From: Laedolimicola sp934402125
Lineage (GTDB): Bacteria; Bacillota; Clostridia; Lachnospirales; Lachnospiraceae
Direction of reading: 5' to 3'
Length of the DNA stretch: 64,000 bases
Assembly: GCF_052065835.1 (NCBI RefSeq)
Contig: NZ_JBQHTG010000003.1
Coordinates: forward strand, 186,001 to 250,000
Shown: positions 27,028-34,541 of the stretch, piece after piece
Numbering within the stretch: the stretch's first letter is position 1
Layout: the number at the start of each line of letters is the position of its first letter
Notes under the pieces: generated by a model
Told to the model about the DNA's origin: nothing
Seen by the model: the letters and a program-made list of their open reading frames with translations, nothing else
Databases searched by the model: none
Program-made: the position numbers and the translations under genes

Positions 27028-27972
27028 ATGAAATATATTGAAACAATCCGGGAAGGCGAGCGTATTTCCGGCATTTACCTGTGCAAGCAGCGTCAGTCTG
27101 CAGTTACAAAAAATGGAAAATCCTATGAAAACCTGATTTTACAGGATAAGACAGGTGTGGTGGACGCCAAGATCTGGGACCCCAATTCCCAGGGGATCGA
27201 TGATTTTGACGCCCTGGATTATATTGATATTATGGCGGAGGCTACCAGCTTCCAGGGCGCGCTGCAGCTGAATGTGAAGCGGGTGCGGAAGGCCCATGAG
27301 GGTGAATACAATCCGGCGGATTATCTGCCGGTCAGTGAGCGTGACGTGGAGGAGATGTACCAGGAACTGATGGGCTACGCCAATCAGGTACAGGAACCCC
27401 ATCTGCGGGAGCTCTTAAAGAGCCTGTTCGTGGACGATGCGGAATTTATCAAAGGCTTCAAGTTTCATTCCGCAGCCAAGACGGTGCATCACAGCTTTGT
27501 GGGCGGCCTTCTGGAGCACACATTAAATGTGACAAAGCTTTGCGAATACTATGTGCGGAATTATACCTATCTCAACCGGGATCTGCTGTACACAGCGGCC
27601 ATGTGCCACGATATCGGCAAGGTTTATGAGCTTTCGGATTTCCCGGAAAATGACTATACAGACGAGGGACAGCTGCTGGGCCATATTGCCATGGGTAGTG
27701 AGATGGTGGCGGAACGGGCCCGTCAGATTCCCGGATTCCCGAAGAAGCTGGAGAATGAATTGAAGCACTGTATCCTGGCTCATCACGGAGAGCTGGAGTA
27801 CGGTTCTCCGAAAAAACCGGCTCTGGCAGAGGCCATGGCGCTGAACCTGGCGGACAACACAGACGCGAAAATGGAGACTATGAAGGAGATTTTCAAGACA
27901 GCGGGACAGAACACAGGCTGGCTTGGCTACAACCGCTTCTTTGAGTCCAATCTGCGTAAGACGGAGGTTTAA
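27028..27972 (+). CDS. yhaM: 3'-5' exoribonuclease YhaM family (OB fold + HD domain)
   Basis: A 314-residue protein with an N-terminal OB nucleic-acid-binding domain (about 10-95; IYLCKQRQSAVTKNGKSYEN) and an HD hydrolase domain. Metal ligands are seen in HHSFVGGLLEHTLNV and in AAMCHDIGKVYEL, with ILAHHGELEYGSPKKP further on. YhaM trims RNA and single-stranded DNA from the 3' end in Gram-positive bacteria. Length matches the family. It lies between the HtrA-like gene and the rRNA methyltransferase, whose GTG is five bases past this stop. Confidence 0.93.
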   Translation: MKYIETIREGERISGIYLCKQRQSAVTKNGKSYENLILQDKTGVVDAKIWDPNSQGIDDFDALDYIDIMAEATSFQGALQLNVKRVRKAHEGEYNPADYLPVSERDVEEMYQELMGYANQVQEPHLRELLKSLFVDDAEFIKGFKFHSAAKTVHHSFVGGLLEHTLNVTKLCEYYVRNYTYLNRDLLYTAAMCHDIGKVYELSDFPENDYTDEGQLLGHIAMGSEMVAERARQIPGFPKKLENELKHCILAHHGELEYGSPKKPALAEAMALNLADNTDAKMETMKEIFKTAGQNTGWLGYNRFFESNLRKTEV

Positions 27973-27977
27973 TACTG

Positions 27978-29345
27978 GTGAAGAAGAACGATTTGGTGGA
28001 ACTTACAATCGAATCGATGGGAAGCGCAGGAGAGGGGATAGGCAAAATTGATGGCTATCCCCTTTTTGTGAAGGATACCTTTCCCGGAGACAGGGCCAGG
28101 GTCAGCCTGACCAAGGTGAAAAAGACCTATGCCTTCGCAAGGCTTGTGGAGCTTCTGGAGCCGTCGCCGGATCGGGAGGAGCCCCGGTGCGCCCAGTACA
28201 GACGCTGCGGCGGCTGTCAGATTCAGGGACTGGCGTATGAAAAGCAGCTTCTATATAAAGAGGAAAAGGTACGGGAGGATCTGAAGCGTCTGGGAGGTTT
28301 CGCGGATCCGCCGGTTCAGGCCGTGCTGGGAATGGACGAGCCCTACCGCTATCGAAACAAGGCCCAGTTTCCTTTTGGAAAGGACAAAGAGGGACGGGTG
28401 GTGACCGGTTTCTACGCGGGCCGGACCCACAGCATTGTGCCGGAGACGGACTGCGCTCTGGGAATAGAAGAAAATCAGATTATTTTGAATAAAATTCTCA
28501 GCTTTATGAACGAGAATCAGATCGAGCCTTACGATGAGGCCACGGGAAAAGGGCTGCTGCGCCATGTACTGATTCGGAAGGGCTTTGCCACAGGGGAACT
28601 GATGGTGAGCCTGGTGATCAACGGAAAAGGTTTTCCGGAGGTTGAGAAGCTGGCAGACCGGCTTTTTGAGATTCCAGGAATGACCAGTCTGACGCTGAAT
28701 GTCAATCAGAAGAACACCAATGTAATTCTGGGAGAGCAGATCATTCCGGTGCGGGGACGGACCTATATTACGGATAAAATCGGCGATATCAGCTACCGGA
28801 TTTCGCCCCTGTCCTTCTATCAGGTGAATCCGGTGCAGACGGAGAAGCTGTACGGCACAGCCCTGGAATTCGCGGGTCTGACCGGTCAGGAGACCGTCTG
28901 GGAGCTTTACTGCGGCATCGGAACCATTTCCCTTTTCCTGGCGCAGAGCGCCCGGAAGGTATATGGGGTGGAGATCGTGCCCCAGGCTGTGGAGGACGCA
29001 AAGCATAACGCAGAGCTCAACGGCATTTCCAATGTGGAATTTTATCTGGGCAAGGCGGAGGAGGTTCTGCCTGAGAAATACGAAAAAGAGGGAATCCATG
29101 CGGACGTTATCGTCATCGATCCGCCCCGGAAGGGCTGCGATCCGGCCTGTATCGAGACAATGCTGCAGATGGAGTCGGAGCGTATCGTCTACGTGAGCTG
29201 CGATCCGGCCACCTTTGCGCGGGATCTGAAGCTTCTCTGCGCAGACGGCAGATATGAGCTTCGGAAGGTGCAGCCGGTGGATATGTTCCCCCAGACCGCA
29301 GGGATCGAAAACGTGGGCCTTTTGGTCCGCAGAGAGCGGGAATAA
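27978..29345 (+). CDS. rlmD: 23S rRNA (uracil-5-)-methyltransferase RlmD/RlmCD family
   Basis: A 455-residue enzyme making 5-methyluridine in 23S rRNA with SAM. An N-terminal TRAM domain (about 1-58) is followed by the Fe-S cysteines in CAQYRRCGGCQIQG and one in ETDCALG. The methyltransferase domain has the SAM motif WELYCGIGTISLFLA, the motif VIDPPRKGCDP and the nucleophile in VYVSCDPATFARDL. It starts with GTG; GGAGG is ten bases upstream inside the end of yhaM. Which uridine it modifies cannot be told here. Confidence 0.93.
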   Translation: MKKNDLVELTIESMGSAGEGIGKIDGYPLFVKDTFPGDRARVSLTKVKKTYAFARLVELLEPSPDREEPRCAQYRRCGGCQIQGLAYEKQLLYKEEKVREDLKRLGGFADPPVQAVLGMDEPYRYRNKAQFPFGKDKEGRVVTGFYAGRTHSIVPETDCALGIEENQIILNKILSFMNENQIEPYDEATGKGLLRHVLIRKGFATGELMVSLVINGKGFPEVEKLADRLFEIPGMTSLTLNVNQKNTNVILGEQIIPVRGRTYITDKIGDISYRISPLSFYQVNPVQTEKLYGTALEFAGLTGQETVWELYCGIGTISLFLAQSARKVYGVEIVPQAVEDAKHNAELNGISNVEFYLGKAEEVLPEKYEKEGIHADVIVIDPPRKGCDPACIETMLQMESERIVYVSCDPATFARDLKLLCADGRYELRKVQPVDMFPQTAGIENVGLLVRRERE

Positions 29346-29369
29346 AACAGGAAAGGAGCCCAGAAAGGT

Positions 29370-29759
29370 ATGACTGTAAGAAAAGAACTTGTGCTTTATT
29401 ATACGCCGGAGAAATCCGACGCGGATCGGATGCTGAAGGGCGTGCTGGTGCGCATGGGAATCCGGATTCGGAATCTGACGCCGGAGCAGACCGGTGAAAG
29501 GGTAGGCGCCCTGGCCGGGCTTTCGGACTTTGAGCAGGAGGCGGCAGAGTGTCCCGTGATTCCGGAAAAAATGCTGATTTTGCATGGCTTTGGCAATCAG
29601 CGCCTGCAGGAGCTTCTGGCAGGACTTCGGAAAGCCAAGGTTCCTCCCATTGCGCTGAAGGCGATGGTGACTGAGCACAATGCGGATTGGACGCTTTATG
29701 AGCTGTATCAGGAGCTTCTGGCTGAGCATGAGAAAATGACCGGACAAAAAGGAGAGTAA
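29370..29759 (+). CDS. DUF3783 protein
   Basis: A small 129-residue protein of unknown function. It matches the DUF3783 pattern, with the central MLILHGFGNQRLQELLAGLR and the following PPIALKAMVTEHNADWTL. No signal peptide or membrane segment. It is placed between the rRNA methyltransferase and the sigma-like gene with short gaps (24 and 4 bases), so all are probably in one operon. Confidence 0.8.
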   Translation: MTVRKELVLYYTPEKSDADRMLKGVLVRMGIRIRNLTPEQTGERVGALAGLSDFEQEAAECPVIPEKMLILHGFGNQRLQELLAGLRKAKVPPIALKAMVTEHNADWTLYELYQELLAEHEKMTGQKGE

Positions 29760-29763
29760 ATAT

Positions 29764-30531
29764 ATGGAAAAAGAAGCTTTTCAGAAACGCCTGGAGGATC
29801 TGGGCGAGCTGGCGAAAATCAACCAGAACCGTCTGAGCACGGATGCGGTGAAGACGTTTTTAAAGGATATGGATCTGACGGAGGAACAGTATAACCTGGT
29901 ATTCGCCTATCTGGCCTCCAAGCTGATTACCGTAGAGGGCTATGTGCCTGCGGCCGGAGAAGGAAAGGAAGGCGCGCCGGAGCTGACGGAGGAGGAGCAG
30001 AATTTCCTGAACCAGTATGAGGAGGACTTGAGCTACCTGAGCATGCTGGGCGAGGAGGAACTGCTGGAGCTCTGCCGGGAGGTGGAGGAAAGCGGTGACA
30101 GCGACGCCAAGGCCCGCCTGACGGAGCAGCTGCTTCCGGATGTGGTAGAGACGGCGAAGCGCTACACAGGCAGAGGCCTGCCTCTGGGCGATCTGATCCA
30201 GGAGGGCAATATCGGCCTGATGCTGGCGCTGGAGACGCTGGGTCTTCGGGAAGGGGAATGCACTGCGCTGGATTACCTGAAGGCAGAGATTGAGAAGGCG
30301 GTCAGCGAAGCCCTGGAGGATCAGCAGACGGAAAAATCTGCGGGCGAGCTGCTGGCGGATCGTTTAAATGAGCTGAGCGACGGAATCAGGGAGCTGTCCG
30401 GAGAGCTGGAGCGTCAGGTATCGGTGGAGGAGCTGTCGGCGTTTATGGATATGCCGGTGGAAGAGATCGAGGATCTGCTGAAGCTGGCGGGCGAGGGCAC
30501 CGGAGACGACGGCGGGGAAGGACAGAATTAA
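29764..30531 (+). CDS. Sigma-70-like protein with regions 2 and 3 but no region 4
   Basis: A 255-residue acidic protein. The N-terminal part (MEKEAFQKRLEDLGELAKINQ) recalls sigma region 1.1. The middle segment RGLPLGDLIQEGNIGLMLAL is the core-RNA-polymerase contact of region 2.2. Near the end VSVEELSAFMDMPVEEIEDL recalls region 3. The protein then ends without the -35-binding region 4 and with a weak aromatic/basic region 2.4. It may bind core RNA polymerase without being a promoter-recognising sigma. The gene overlaps nothing; the zinc-ribbon gene starts two bases on. Confidence 0.75.
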   Translation: MEKEAFQKRLEDLGELAKINQNRLSTDAVKTFLKDMDLTEEQYNLVFAYLASKLITVEGYVPAAGEGKEGAPELTEEEQNFLNQYEEDLSYLSMLGEEELLELCREVEESGDSDAKARLTEQLLPDVVETAKRYTGRGLPLGDLIQEGNIGLMLALETLGLREGECTALDYLKAEIEKAVSEALEDQQTEKSAGELLADRLNELSDGIRELSGELERQVSVEELSAFMDMPVEEIEDLLKLAGEGTGDDGGEGQN

Positions 30532-30532
30532 G

Positions 30533-30925
30533 ATGTTTTTTATCATGGGAATCAATCAGGAGCAAAAGGATCTGGGAAGCTTCGGCCCCTATATCTGTGG
30601 AGCCTGCGGCAGCTACGGACGCTATCAGGTTTACATCACATACATGTGCCTGAGCCTGTTTTTTATTCCGCTTTTCAAATGGAGTAAAAGATATTACGTA
30701 CAGACCAGCTGCTGTCAGAGCCTGTATGAACTGAATCCGGAGGTAGGAAAACGGATTCAGAGGGGAGAAACCATGGAGATCCGAACAGAGGATATGACGC
30801 TTGTGCGCCGCGGAAGCGGTGGCTGGCAAAATACGGCACAGCGTCGGGTCTGTCCGGTCTGCGGCTATGAGACGGAAGAGGATTTTGCCTACTGTCCGAA
30901 ATGCGGCGCCCGGATGGAAAAATAG
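30533..30925 (+). CDS. Zinc-ribbon protein
   Basis: A 130-residue protein. An N-terminal CGACG pair and CC (TSCCQSLYE) may form one metal site. The C-terminus is a clear double-CxxC zinc ribbon (VCPVCGYETEEDFAYCPKCGARMEK). A hydrophobic stretch VYITYMCLSLFFIPLF at about 39-54 could be one membrane segment. Function is unknown. It is the last gene of the operon before a terminator shared with cspA. Confidence 0.8.
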   Translation: MFFIMGINQEQKDLGSFGPYICGACGSYGRYQVYITYMCLSLFFIPLFKWSKRYYVQTSCCQSLYELNPEVGKRIQRGETMEIRTEDMTLVRRGSGGWQNTAQRRVCPVCGYETEEDFAYCPKCGARMEK

Positions 30926-30931
30926 GTACGA

Positions 30932-30964
30932 AAAAGGCACCCCGGATGGGATGCCTTTATTTAG
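30932..30964. terminator. Bidirectional terminator between zinc-ribbon gene and cspA
   Basis: AAAGGCA-CCC pairs with GGG-A-TGCCTTT (one bulged A). A T-rich tail is found on both strands (TTTATTT on +, TTTTTC on -). Confidence 0.8.
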
Positions 30965-30971
30965 AAGCGAC

Positions 30972-31178
30972 TTACGCTACTACTACAACGTTGGTAGCCT
31001 GCGGTCCACGATTTCCTTCGGTTACATCGAAGGTAACGGACTGGCCTTCCTCCAGAGTCTTGAAGCCATCAGCAACGATGCCGGTGAAATGTACGAATAC
31101 ATCCTCGCCTGTCTCAGAGTTGGTGATGAAGCCGTATCCCTTTGTTCCGTTGAACCACTTAACAGTACCCTTGTTCAT
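30972..31178 (-). CDS. cspA: Cold-shock protein (CspA family)
   Basis: A 68-residue single cold-shock domain that binds single-stranded RNA and DNA. RNP1 KGYGFI and RNP2 VFVHF are both present, and the start MNKGTVKWFNGTKGYGFI is canonical. An AGGAGG ribosome binding site lies upstream on the - strand. A strong promoter about 150 bases upstream and a terminator-like hairpin in the leader (separate entries) suggest post-initiation control, in line with the long leaders known for cold-shock genes. Confidence 0.96.
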   Translation of the reverse strand: MNKGTVKWFNGTKGYGFITNSETGEDVFVHFTGIVADGFKTLEEGQSVTFDVTEGNRGPQATNVVVVA

Positions 31179-31231
31179 AAATGAAGCCTCCTATAACTAT
31201 AGAAAATAATTTGGTGTCTCATGCGCTCCCG

Positions 31232-31296
31232 AAAATAAAAAAATCACATGTTTTTGTAAAGCATCAAAGTGAACGATGACTTACAAAAACATGTGA
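31232..31296 (-). promoter_or_regulatory. Terminator-like hairpin inside the cspA leader
   Basis: A perfect 16-bp inverted repeat: TCACATGTTTTTGTAA (31244-31259) and TTACAAAAACATGTGA (31281-31296), with a 21-base loop. On the - strand it is followed directly by seven T (31243-31237), the form of an intrinsic terminator. It lies between the cspA promoter and the cspA start, so it may act as an attenuator or end a short leader RNA. Confidence 0.8.
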
Positions 31297-31331
31297 ATCA
31301 ATCCTCTTCGAAAATACATTTAAACGACGTT

Positions 31332-31360
31332 ATTATATCCCGAAAATGGCAGAAAGTCAA
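31332..31360 (-). promoter_or_regulatory. Strong sigma-A promoter for cspA
   Basis: On the - strand: TTGACT (31360-31355), a 17-base spacer and TATAAT (31337-31332). Start would be near 31325, giving a leader of about 147 bases. Confidence 0.85.
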
Positions 31361-31392
31361 GGAAAACTTATTTCCTATAAAAAAACTGGGCA

Positions 31393-31421
31393 TTGATCCG
31401 GACATCGATTTACGGTATGCT
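31393..31421 (+). promoter_or_regulatory. Candidate promoter of larE
   Basis: TTGATC (31393-31398), 17-base spacer, TATGCT (31416-31421), 37 bases before the larE ATG. Confidence 0.6.
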
Positions 31422-31457
31422 CAGAGGTAAGAAAAAAATAGAAGCAGGAGGAGAAAT

Positions 31458-32273
31458 ATGCAGAATGAAGCAGAGCGGAAGCTGGAGGCTTTGAAAGCTT
31501 ATTTAAGGGAGCTGGGAAGTGTGGCTGTGGCCTTTTCCAGTGGGGTAGATTCCACATTTTTATTGAAGGCAGCCCATGAGGTGCTGGGAGACAGGGCCAT
31601 TGCCATAACGGTCAGCTCCAGCTCCTTTCCAAAGCGGGAGCTGACGGAAGCAAAAGCATTCTGTGAACAGGAGGGGATCCGCCATGTTATCTGTGAATCG
31701 GACGAACTGGCGATCGAGGGATTTGCCCAGAACCCGCCCGACCGCTGCTATCTGTGCAAACGGGAGATTTTCCAAAGGATAAAAAAGCTGGCGGCAGAGA
31801 ATGGGATCGCTTACGTGGCAGAGGGCTCCAATATGGACGACAACGGCGATTACCGTCCGGGTCACAGAGCCATCGCGGAACTAGAGATCAAGAGTCCCCT
31901 GCGAAAAGCGGAGCTTACGAAACAGGAGATCCGGGAGCTTTCCAGAGAGCTGGGACTGCCCACCTGGGATAAGCCGTCCTTTGCCTGTCTGGCCTCCCGT
32001 TTCGTGTACGGGGAAACCATTACAAGGGAGAAGCTAGGCATGGTAGAGAAGGCGGAGCAGCTGCTTCTGGACTATGGCTTTCATCAGGTGCGGGTACGGA
32101 TCCACGACAACCTGGCCCGCATTGAGGTGCTGCCGGAGCAGTTTGACCGGATGATGGAGGAGAAGGTCCGCACCGACGTGGTGGCAAAGCTGAAGGAGTA
32201 CGGCTTTTTGTACGTGACGATGGATTTATCCGGATACCGAATGGGAAGTATGAATGACGGATTGAAAAAATAA
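31458..32273 (+). CDS. larE: ATP-dependent sulfur transferase LarE (probable [4Fe-4S] type)
   Basis: A 271-residue PP-loop ATP pyrophosphatase. The ATP loop is AFSSGVDSTFLL at about residue 25. LarE supplies sulfur for the nickel-pincer cofactor of lactate racemase and related enzymes. Besides the conserved cysteine in SFACLASRFVYG, this protein has a CxxC pair in PPDRCYLCKREIF. The single-cysteine LarE of Lactobacillus gives up its own sulfur; homologues with three cysteines are reported to hold an Fe-S cluster, and this one fits that group. No larB, larC or larA is in the window, so its client is unknown. A GGAGGAG box precedes the ATG. Confidence 0.87.
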   Translation: MQNEAERKLEALKAYLRELGSVAVAFSSGVDSTFLLKAAHEVLGDRAIAITVSSSSFPKRELTEAKAFCEQEGIRHVICESDELAIEGFAQNPPDRCYLCKREIFQRIKKLAAENGIAYVAEGSNMDDNGDYRPGHRAIAELEIKSPLRKAELTKQEIRELSRELGLPTWDKPSFACLASRFVYGETITREKLGMVEKAEQLLLDYGFHQVRVRIHDNLARIEVLPEQFDRMMEEKVRTDVVAKLKEYGFLYVTMDLSGYRMGSMNDGLKK

Positions 32274-32282
32274 GGGAATCCA

Positions 32283-32324
32283 AAGAACGCCTGGCGGATT
32301 GTGCGAAATCCGTCAGGCGTTCTT
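32283..32324. terminator. Terminator between convergent larE and DtxR-family gene
   Basis: An 18-bp stem: AAGAACGCCTGGCGGATT (32283-32300) with AATCCGTCAGGCGTTCTT (32307-32324), one G-U pair. The T tail is weak on both strands. Confidence 0.75.
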
Positions 32325-32333
32325 GAGCATGTC

Positions 32334-32723
32334 TTAGGAAAGCTGGGTATCCTGAAGATACTTTTTGATCGCCGCGAAGCTCTCCTCACTGATATCGTGC
32401 TCCATGCGGCAGGCGTCCTCTATAGCGATCTCCGGGGACACGCCGAGGCGGATCAGCCAGCCGGAGATGACAGAGTGGCGTTCGTAGACGGTGGAAGCCA
32501 GCTTCTGGCCTTCGCCGGTCAGAGAAAGGTAGCCCTCCTCGGATACCTTTACATAGCCCTTCTGGCGCAGATTTTTCATGGCTACGCTGACACTGGGCTT
32601 GGAATAGCCCAGCTCGTTGGCCACGTCGATGGAACGCACTTGGGGCTTCTGCTTACTTAAGATAAGAATCGCTTCCAGATAATCCTCAACGGATTCTTCG
32701 GATTTATGTCTCTGATAATTCAT
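32334..32723 (-). CDS. DtxR/MntR-family metal-dependent regulator
   Basis: A 129-residue repressor with an N-terminal winged helix (EDYLEAILILSKQ, then VRSIDVANELGYSKPSVSVA) and a dimerisation/metal domain with the ligands in MEHDISEES. It lacks the C-terminal SH3-like domain of DtxR, so it is of the short MntR type. It would sense Mn(II) or Fe(II). The promoter region upstream on the - strand is AT-rich (TTAAAATCTAACTATTATAA). No metal transporter is adjacent. Confidence 0.9.
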   Translation of the reverse strand: MNYQRHKSEESVEDYLEAILILSKQKPQVRSIDVANELGYSKPSVSVAMKNLRQKGYVKVSEEGYLSLTGEGQKLASTVYERHSVISGWLIRLGVSPEIAIEDACRMEHDISEESFAAIKKYLQDTQLS

Positions 32724-32862
32724 ATGGAAATAGTCTCCTTCTCCTTGTTCCGGCTATTGCCTGAATTTTGCGTACTTATAATAGTTAGATTTTAACATTT
32801 TGCCGCAGGAAAGGCAAGCCTTTAATCAGGAGGAAAAATCAATGGACAGTGGAAGAAAAAGC

Positions 32863-32892
32863 TTGACAGACTATACTTTATCATGCTATGAT
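32863..32892 (+). promoter_or_regulatory. Promoter of rpmG-secE-nusG operon
   Basis: TTGACA (32863-32868), 18-base spacer, TATGAT (32887-32892). A leader of about 100 bases with a T run (32924-32933) precedes rpmG. Confidence 0.8.
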
Positions 32893-33006
32893 ATCAGGGC
32901 GAATGGAAGTAGGCTTTTTTTTTATGCCTAAAAAACGACAGATGAGATATGCCGGCATGCGTATCGAAGCTGTCCAGCAAGCAAAAAATAAGCGGAGGTG
33001 GAAGTC

Positions 33007-33156
33007 GTGCGCGTAAAGATCACATTGGCATGTACGGAGTGCAAACAGCGTAACTACAACATGACAAAAGAGAAAAAGAATCATCCGGACCGGATGGAGA
33101 CGAACAAGTACTGCAGATTCTGCAGAAAGCACACACTGCACAAAGAAACAAAATAA
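33007..33156 (+). CDS. rpmG: 50S ribosomal protein L33
   Basis: A 49-residue protein starting VRVKITLACTECKQRNY with GTG as start codon. Two zinc-binding pairs are present (CTEC and CRFC), so this is the zinc-containing C+ form. GGAGGT lies seven bases upstream of the GTG. It is too short for many gene callers but fits the usual rpmG-secE-nusG order. Confidence 0.95.
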   Translation: MRVKITLACTECKQRNYNMTKEKKNHPDRMETNKYCRFCRKHTLHKETK

Positions 33157-33180
33157 GATGCAGGAAAGGATAGTGGGACG

Positions 33181-33402
33181 ATGAGCGAAGCAGCAGAAAA
33201 GGCCACTAAGAACACCGATAAACCGAAGAAAAGCTGGTTCAAGGGTCTGAAGGCGGAATACAACAAGATTGTATGGCCGGACAGAAAGACCGTGATAAGA
33301 CAGACGGCAGCCGTAGTGCTTACGTCAATTGCTCTGGGAGTTGTAATCAAGCTTCTGGACATTATCCTGTCTTATGGAATCGATATGCTGATTAGTTTAT
33401 AG
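33181..33402 (+). CDS. secE: Protein translocase subunit SecE
   Basis: A 73-residue SecE with a charged cytoplasmic head (WFKGLKAEYNKIVWPDRKTV) and a single C-terminal membrane helix (about 43-70). It stabilises SecY in the translocon. Position between rpmG and nusG is the standard one. Confidence 0.96.
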   Translation: MSEAAEKATKNTDKPKKSWFKGLKAEYNKIVWPDRKTVIRQTAAVVLTSIALGVVIKLLDIILSYGIDMLISL

Positions 33403-33412
33403 GAGTGAGAAA

Positions 33413-33928
33413 ATGGCAGAGGCAAACTGGTATGTAGTTCATACTTATTCCGGATACGAGAACAAGGTTAAGGCCAACATTGAGAAAACAATTGAAAACA
33501 GACACCTGGAGGAGCAGATTCTCGAAGTGAGAGTTCCGCTGCAGGACGTGGTTGAGATGAAGAACGGCACCAGAAAACAGGTTCAGAAGAAGATGTTTCC
33601 CGGTTATGTTCTGATTAACATGGTGATGAATGACGACACCTGGTACGTTGTGCGCAATACCCGTGGTGTGACCGGCTTTGTCGGACCGGGATCGAAACCG
33701 GTACCTCTGACAGAAGAGGAGATGCGGCCGCTCGGAATCCAGTCTGAAAACGTCGTAGTAGATTTCAAAGAGGGAGACACCGTAACGGTTACAGGCGGCG
33801 TATGGGCCGACACAGTAGGCGTTATCCAGGATATCAACCAGGGTAAGCAGTGCGTAACCATCAACGTGGATCTGTTCGGCAGAGAGACGCCGGTCGAGAT
33901 CAGTTTCTCGGAAATCAAGAAAATGTAA
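33413..33928 (+). CDS. nusG: Transcription termination/antitermination factor NusG
   Basis: A 171-residue NusG with the NGN domain (ANWYVVHTYSGYENKVKANI) and the C-terminal KOW domain (FKEGDTVTVTGGVWADTVG). No insertion domain. It travels with RNA polymerase and links it to ribosome or Rho. A GGAG box lies upstream of the ATG. Confidence 0.97.
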   Translation: MAEANWYVVHTYSGYENKVKANIEKTIENRHLEEQILEVRVPLQDVVEMKNGTRKQVQKKMFPGYVLINMVMNDDTWYVVRNTRGVTGFVGPGSKPVPLTEEEMRPLGIQSENVVVDFKEGDTVTVTGGVWADTVGVIQDINQGKQCVTINVDLFGRETPVEISFSEIKKM

Positions 33929-33985
33929 TGCATCCCGGCAGAAACAGAATTGTTTTTGCAGGATGGCAACTATCACACGAAGCAT

Positions 33986-34021
33986 GTGGGAGGGAGAAAC
34001 CCGAATGCCCGCAATTACCAC
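33986..34021 (+). promoter_or_regulatory. Candidate L1-binding leader element, copy A (before rplK)
   Basis: A 36-base element beginning GTGGGAGGG and ending GCAATTACCAC, directly before the AGGAGG of rplK. Outer GTGG/CCAC, inner GGG/CCC pairs can form a two-stem structure. A near-identical copy stands before rplA. L1 is known to repress the L11-L1 operon by binding its own mRNA, so this is a likely target; the match is inferred from position and repeat. Confidence 0.65.
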
Positions 34022-34036
34022 AAGGAGGTGCCTAAA

Positions 34037-34462
34037 ATGGCAAAGAAAGTAACAGGTTATATTAAATTGCAGATTCCTGCTGGAAAGGCAACACCGGCTC
34101 CGCCCGTTGGTCCGGCTCTTGGACAGCACGGTGTGAACATCGTAGAGTTCACAAAGCAGTTCAACGCAAGAACCGCAGATCAGGACGGAATGATTATTCC
34201 GGTTGTTATCACAGTTTACGCAGACAGATCTTTCAGCTTCATCACAAAGACTCCGCCTGCAGCAGTTCTGCTGAAGAAGGCTTGCAAGCTTCAGTCCGGT
34301 TCCGGAGTTCCGAACAAGACTAAGGTTGCTTCCATCAGCAAGGCTGAGCTTCAGAAGATCGCAGAGATCAAGATGCCGGACCTGAACGCAGCGAACATCG
34401 ATTCCGCAATGAGCATGATCGCCGGAACCGCTCGCAGCATGGGTATCACTGTAGAAGAGTAA
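34037..34462 (+). CDS. rplK: 50S ribosomal protein L11
   Basis: 141 residues, the standard length. Starts MAKKVTGYIKLQIPAGKATP; the proline-rich loop PAPPVGPALGQHGVNI that binds the GTPase centre is present, and the C-terminal rRNA-binding domain ends in GTARSMGITVEE. The true start is ATG 34037 after AAGGAGG; the frame open from 33950 runs through the leader element. Confidence 0.97.
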   Translation: MAKKVTGYIKLQIPAGKATPAPPVGPALGQHGVNIVEFTKQFNARTADQDGMIIPVVITVYADRSFSFITKTPPAAVLLKKACKLQSGSGVPNKTKVASISKAELQKIAEIKMPDLNAANIDSAMSMIAGTARSMGITVEE

Positions 34463-34490
34463 TTCGAAACTGTTATAACAAAAGTCAGAC

Positions 34491-34525
34491 GTGGGAGGGA
34501 AAACCCTGAATCCCGCAATTACCAC
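34491..34525 (+). promoter_or_regulatory. Candidate L1-binding leader element, copy B (before rplA)
   Basis: A 35-base element, GTGGGAGGG to GCAATTACCAC, differing from copy A (33986-34021) in only a few bases in the loop region, again placed directly before AGGAGG. The repetition at both genes of the operon suggests separate control of each cistron. Confidence 0.65.
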
Positions 34526-34541
34526 CAGGAGGTTATTTGAT

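Noticed and set aside
32920..32940. T run with TAGGC/GCCTA near 32920 as a terminator before rpmG
   Set aside because: The stem is only five bases and the T run is in the loop, so it does not have terminator form.
33950..34036. N-terminal extensions of L11 and of L1 (34491-34541)
   Set aside because: Both extensions are the repeated leader element; standard lengths of 141 and 230 residues fit the inner ATG codons.
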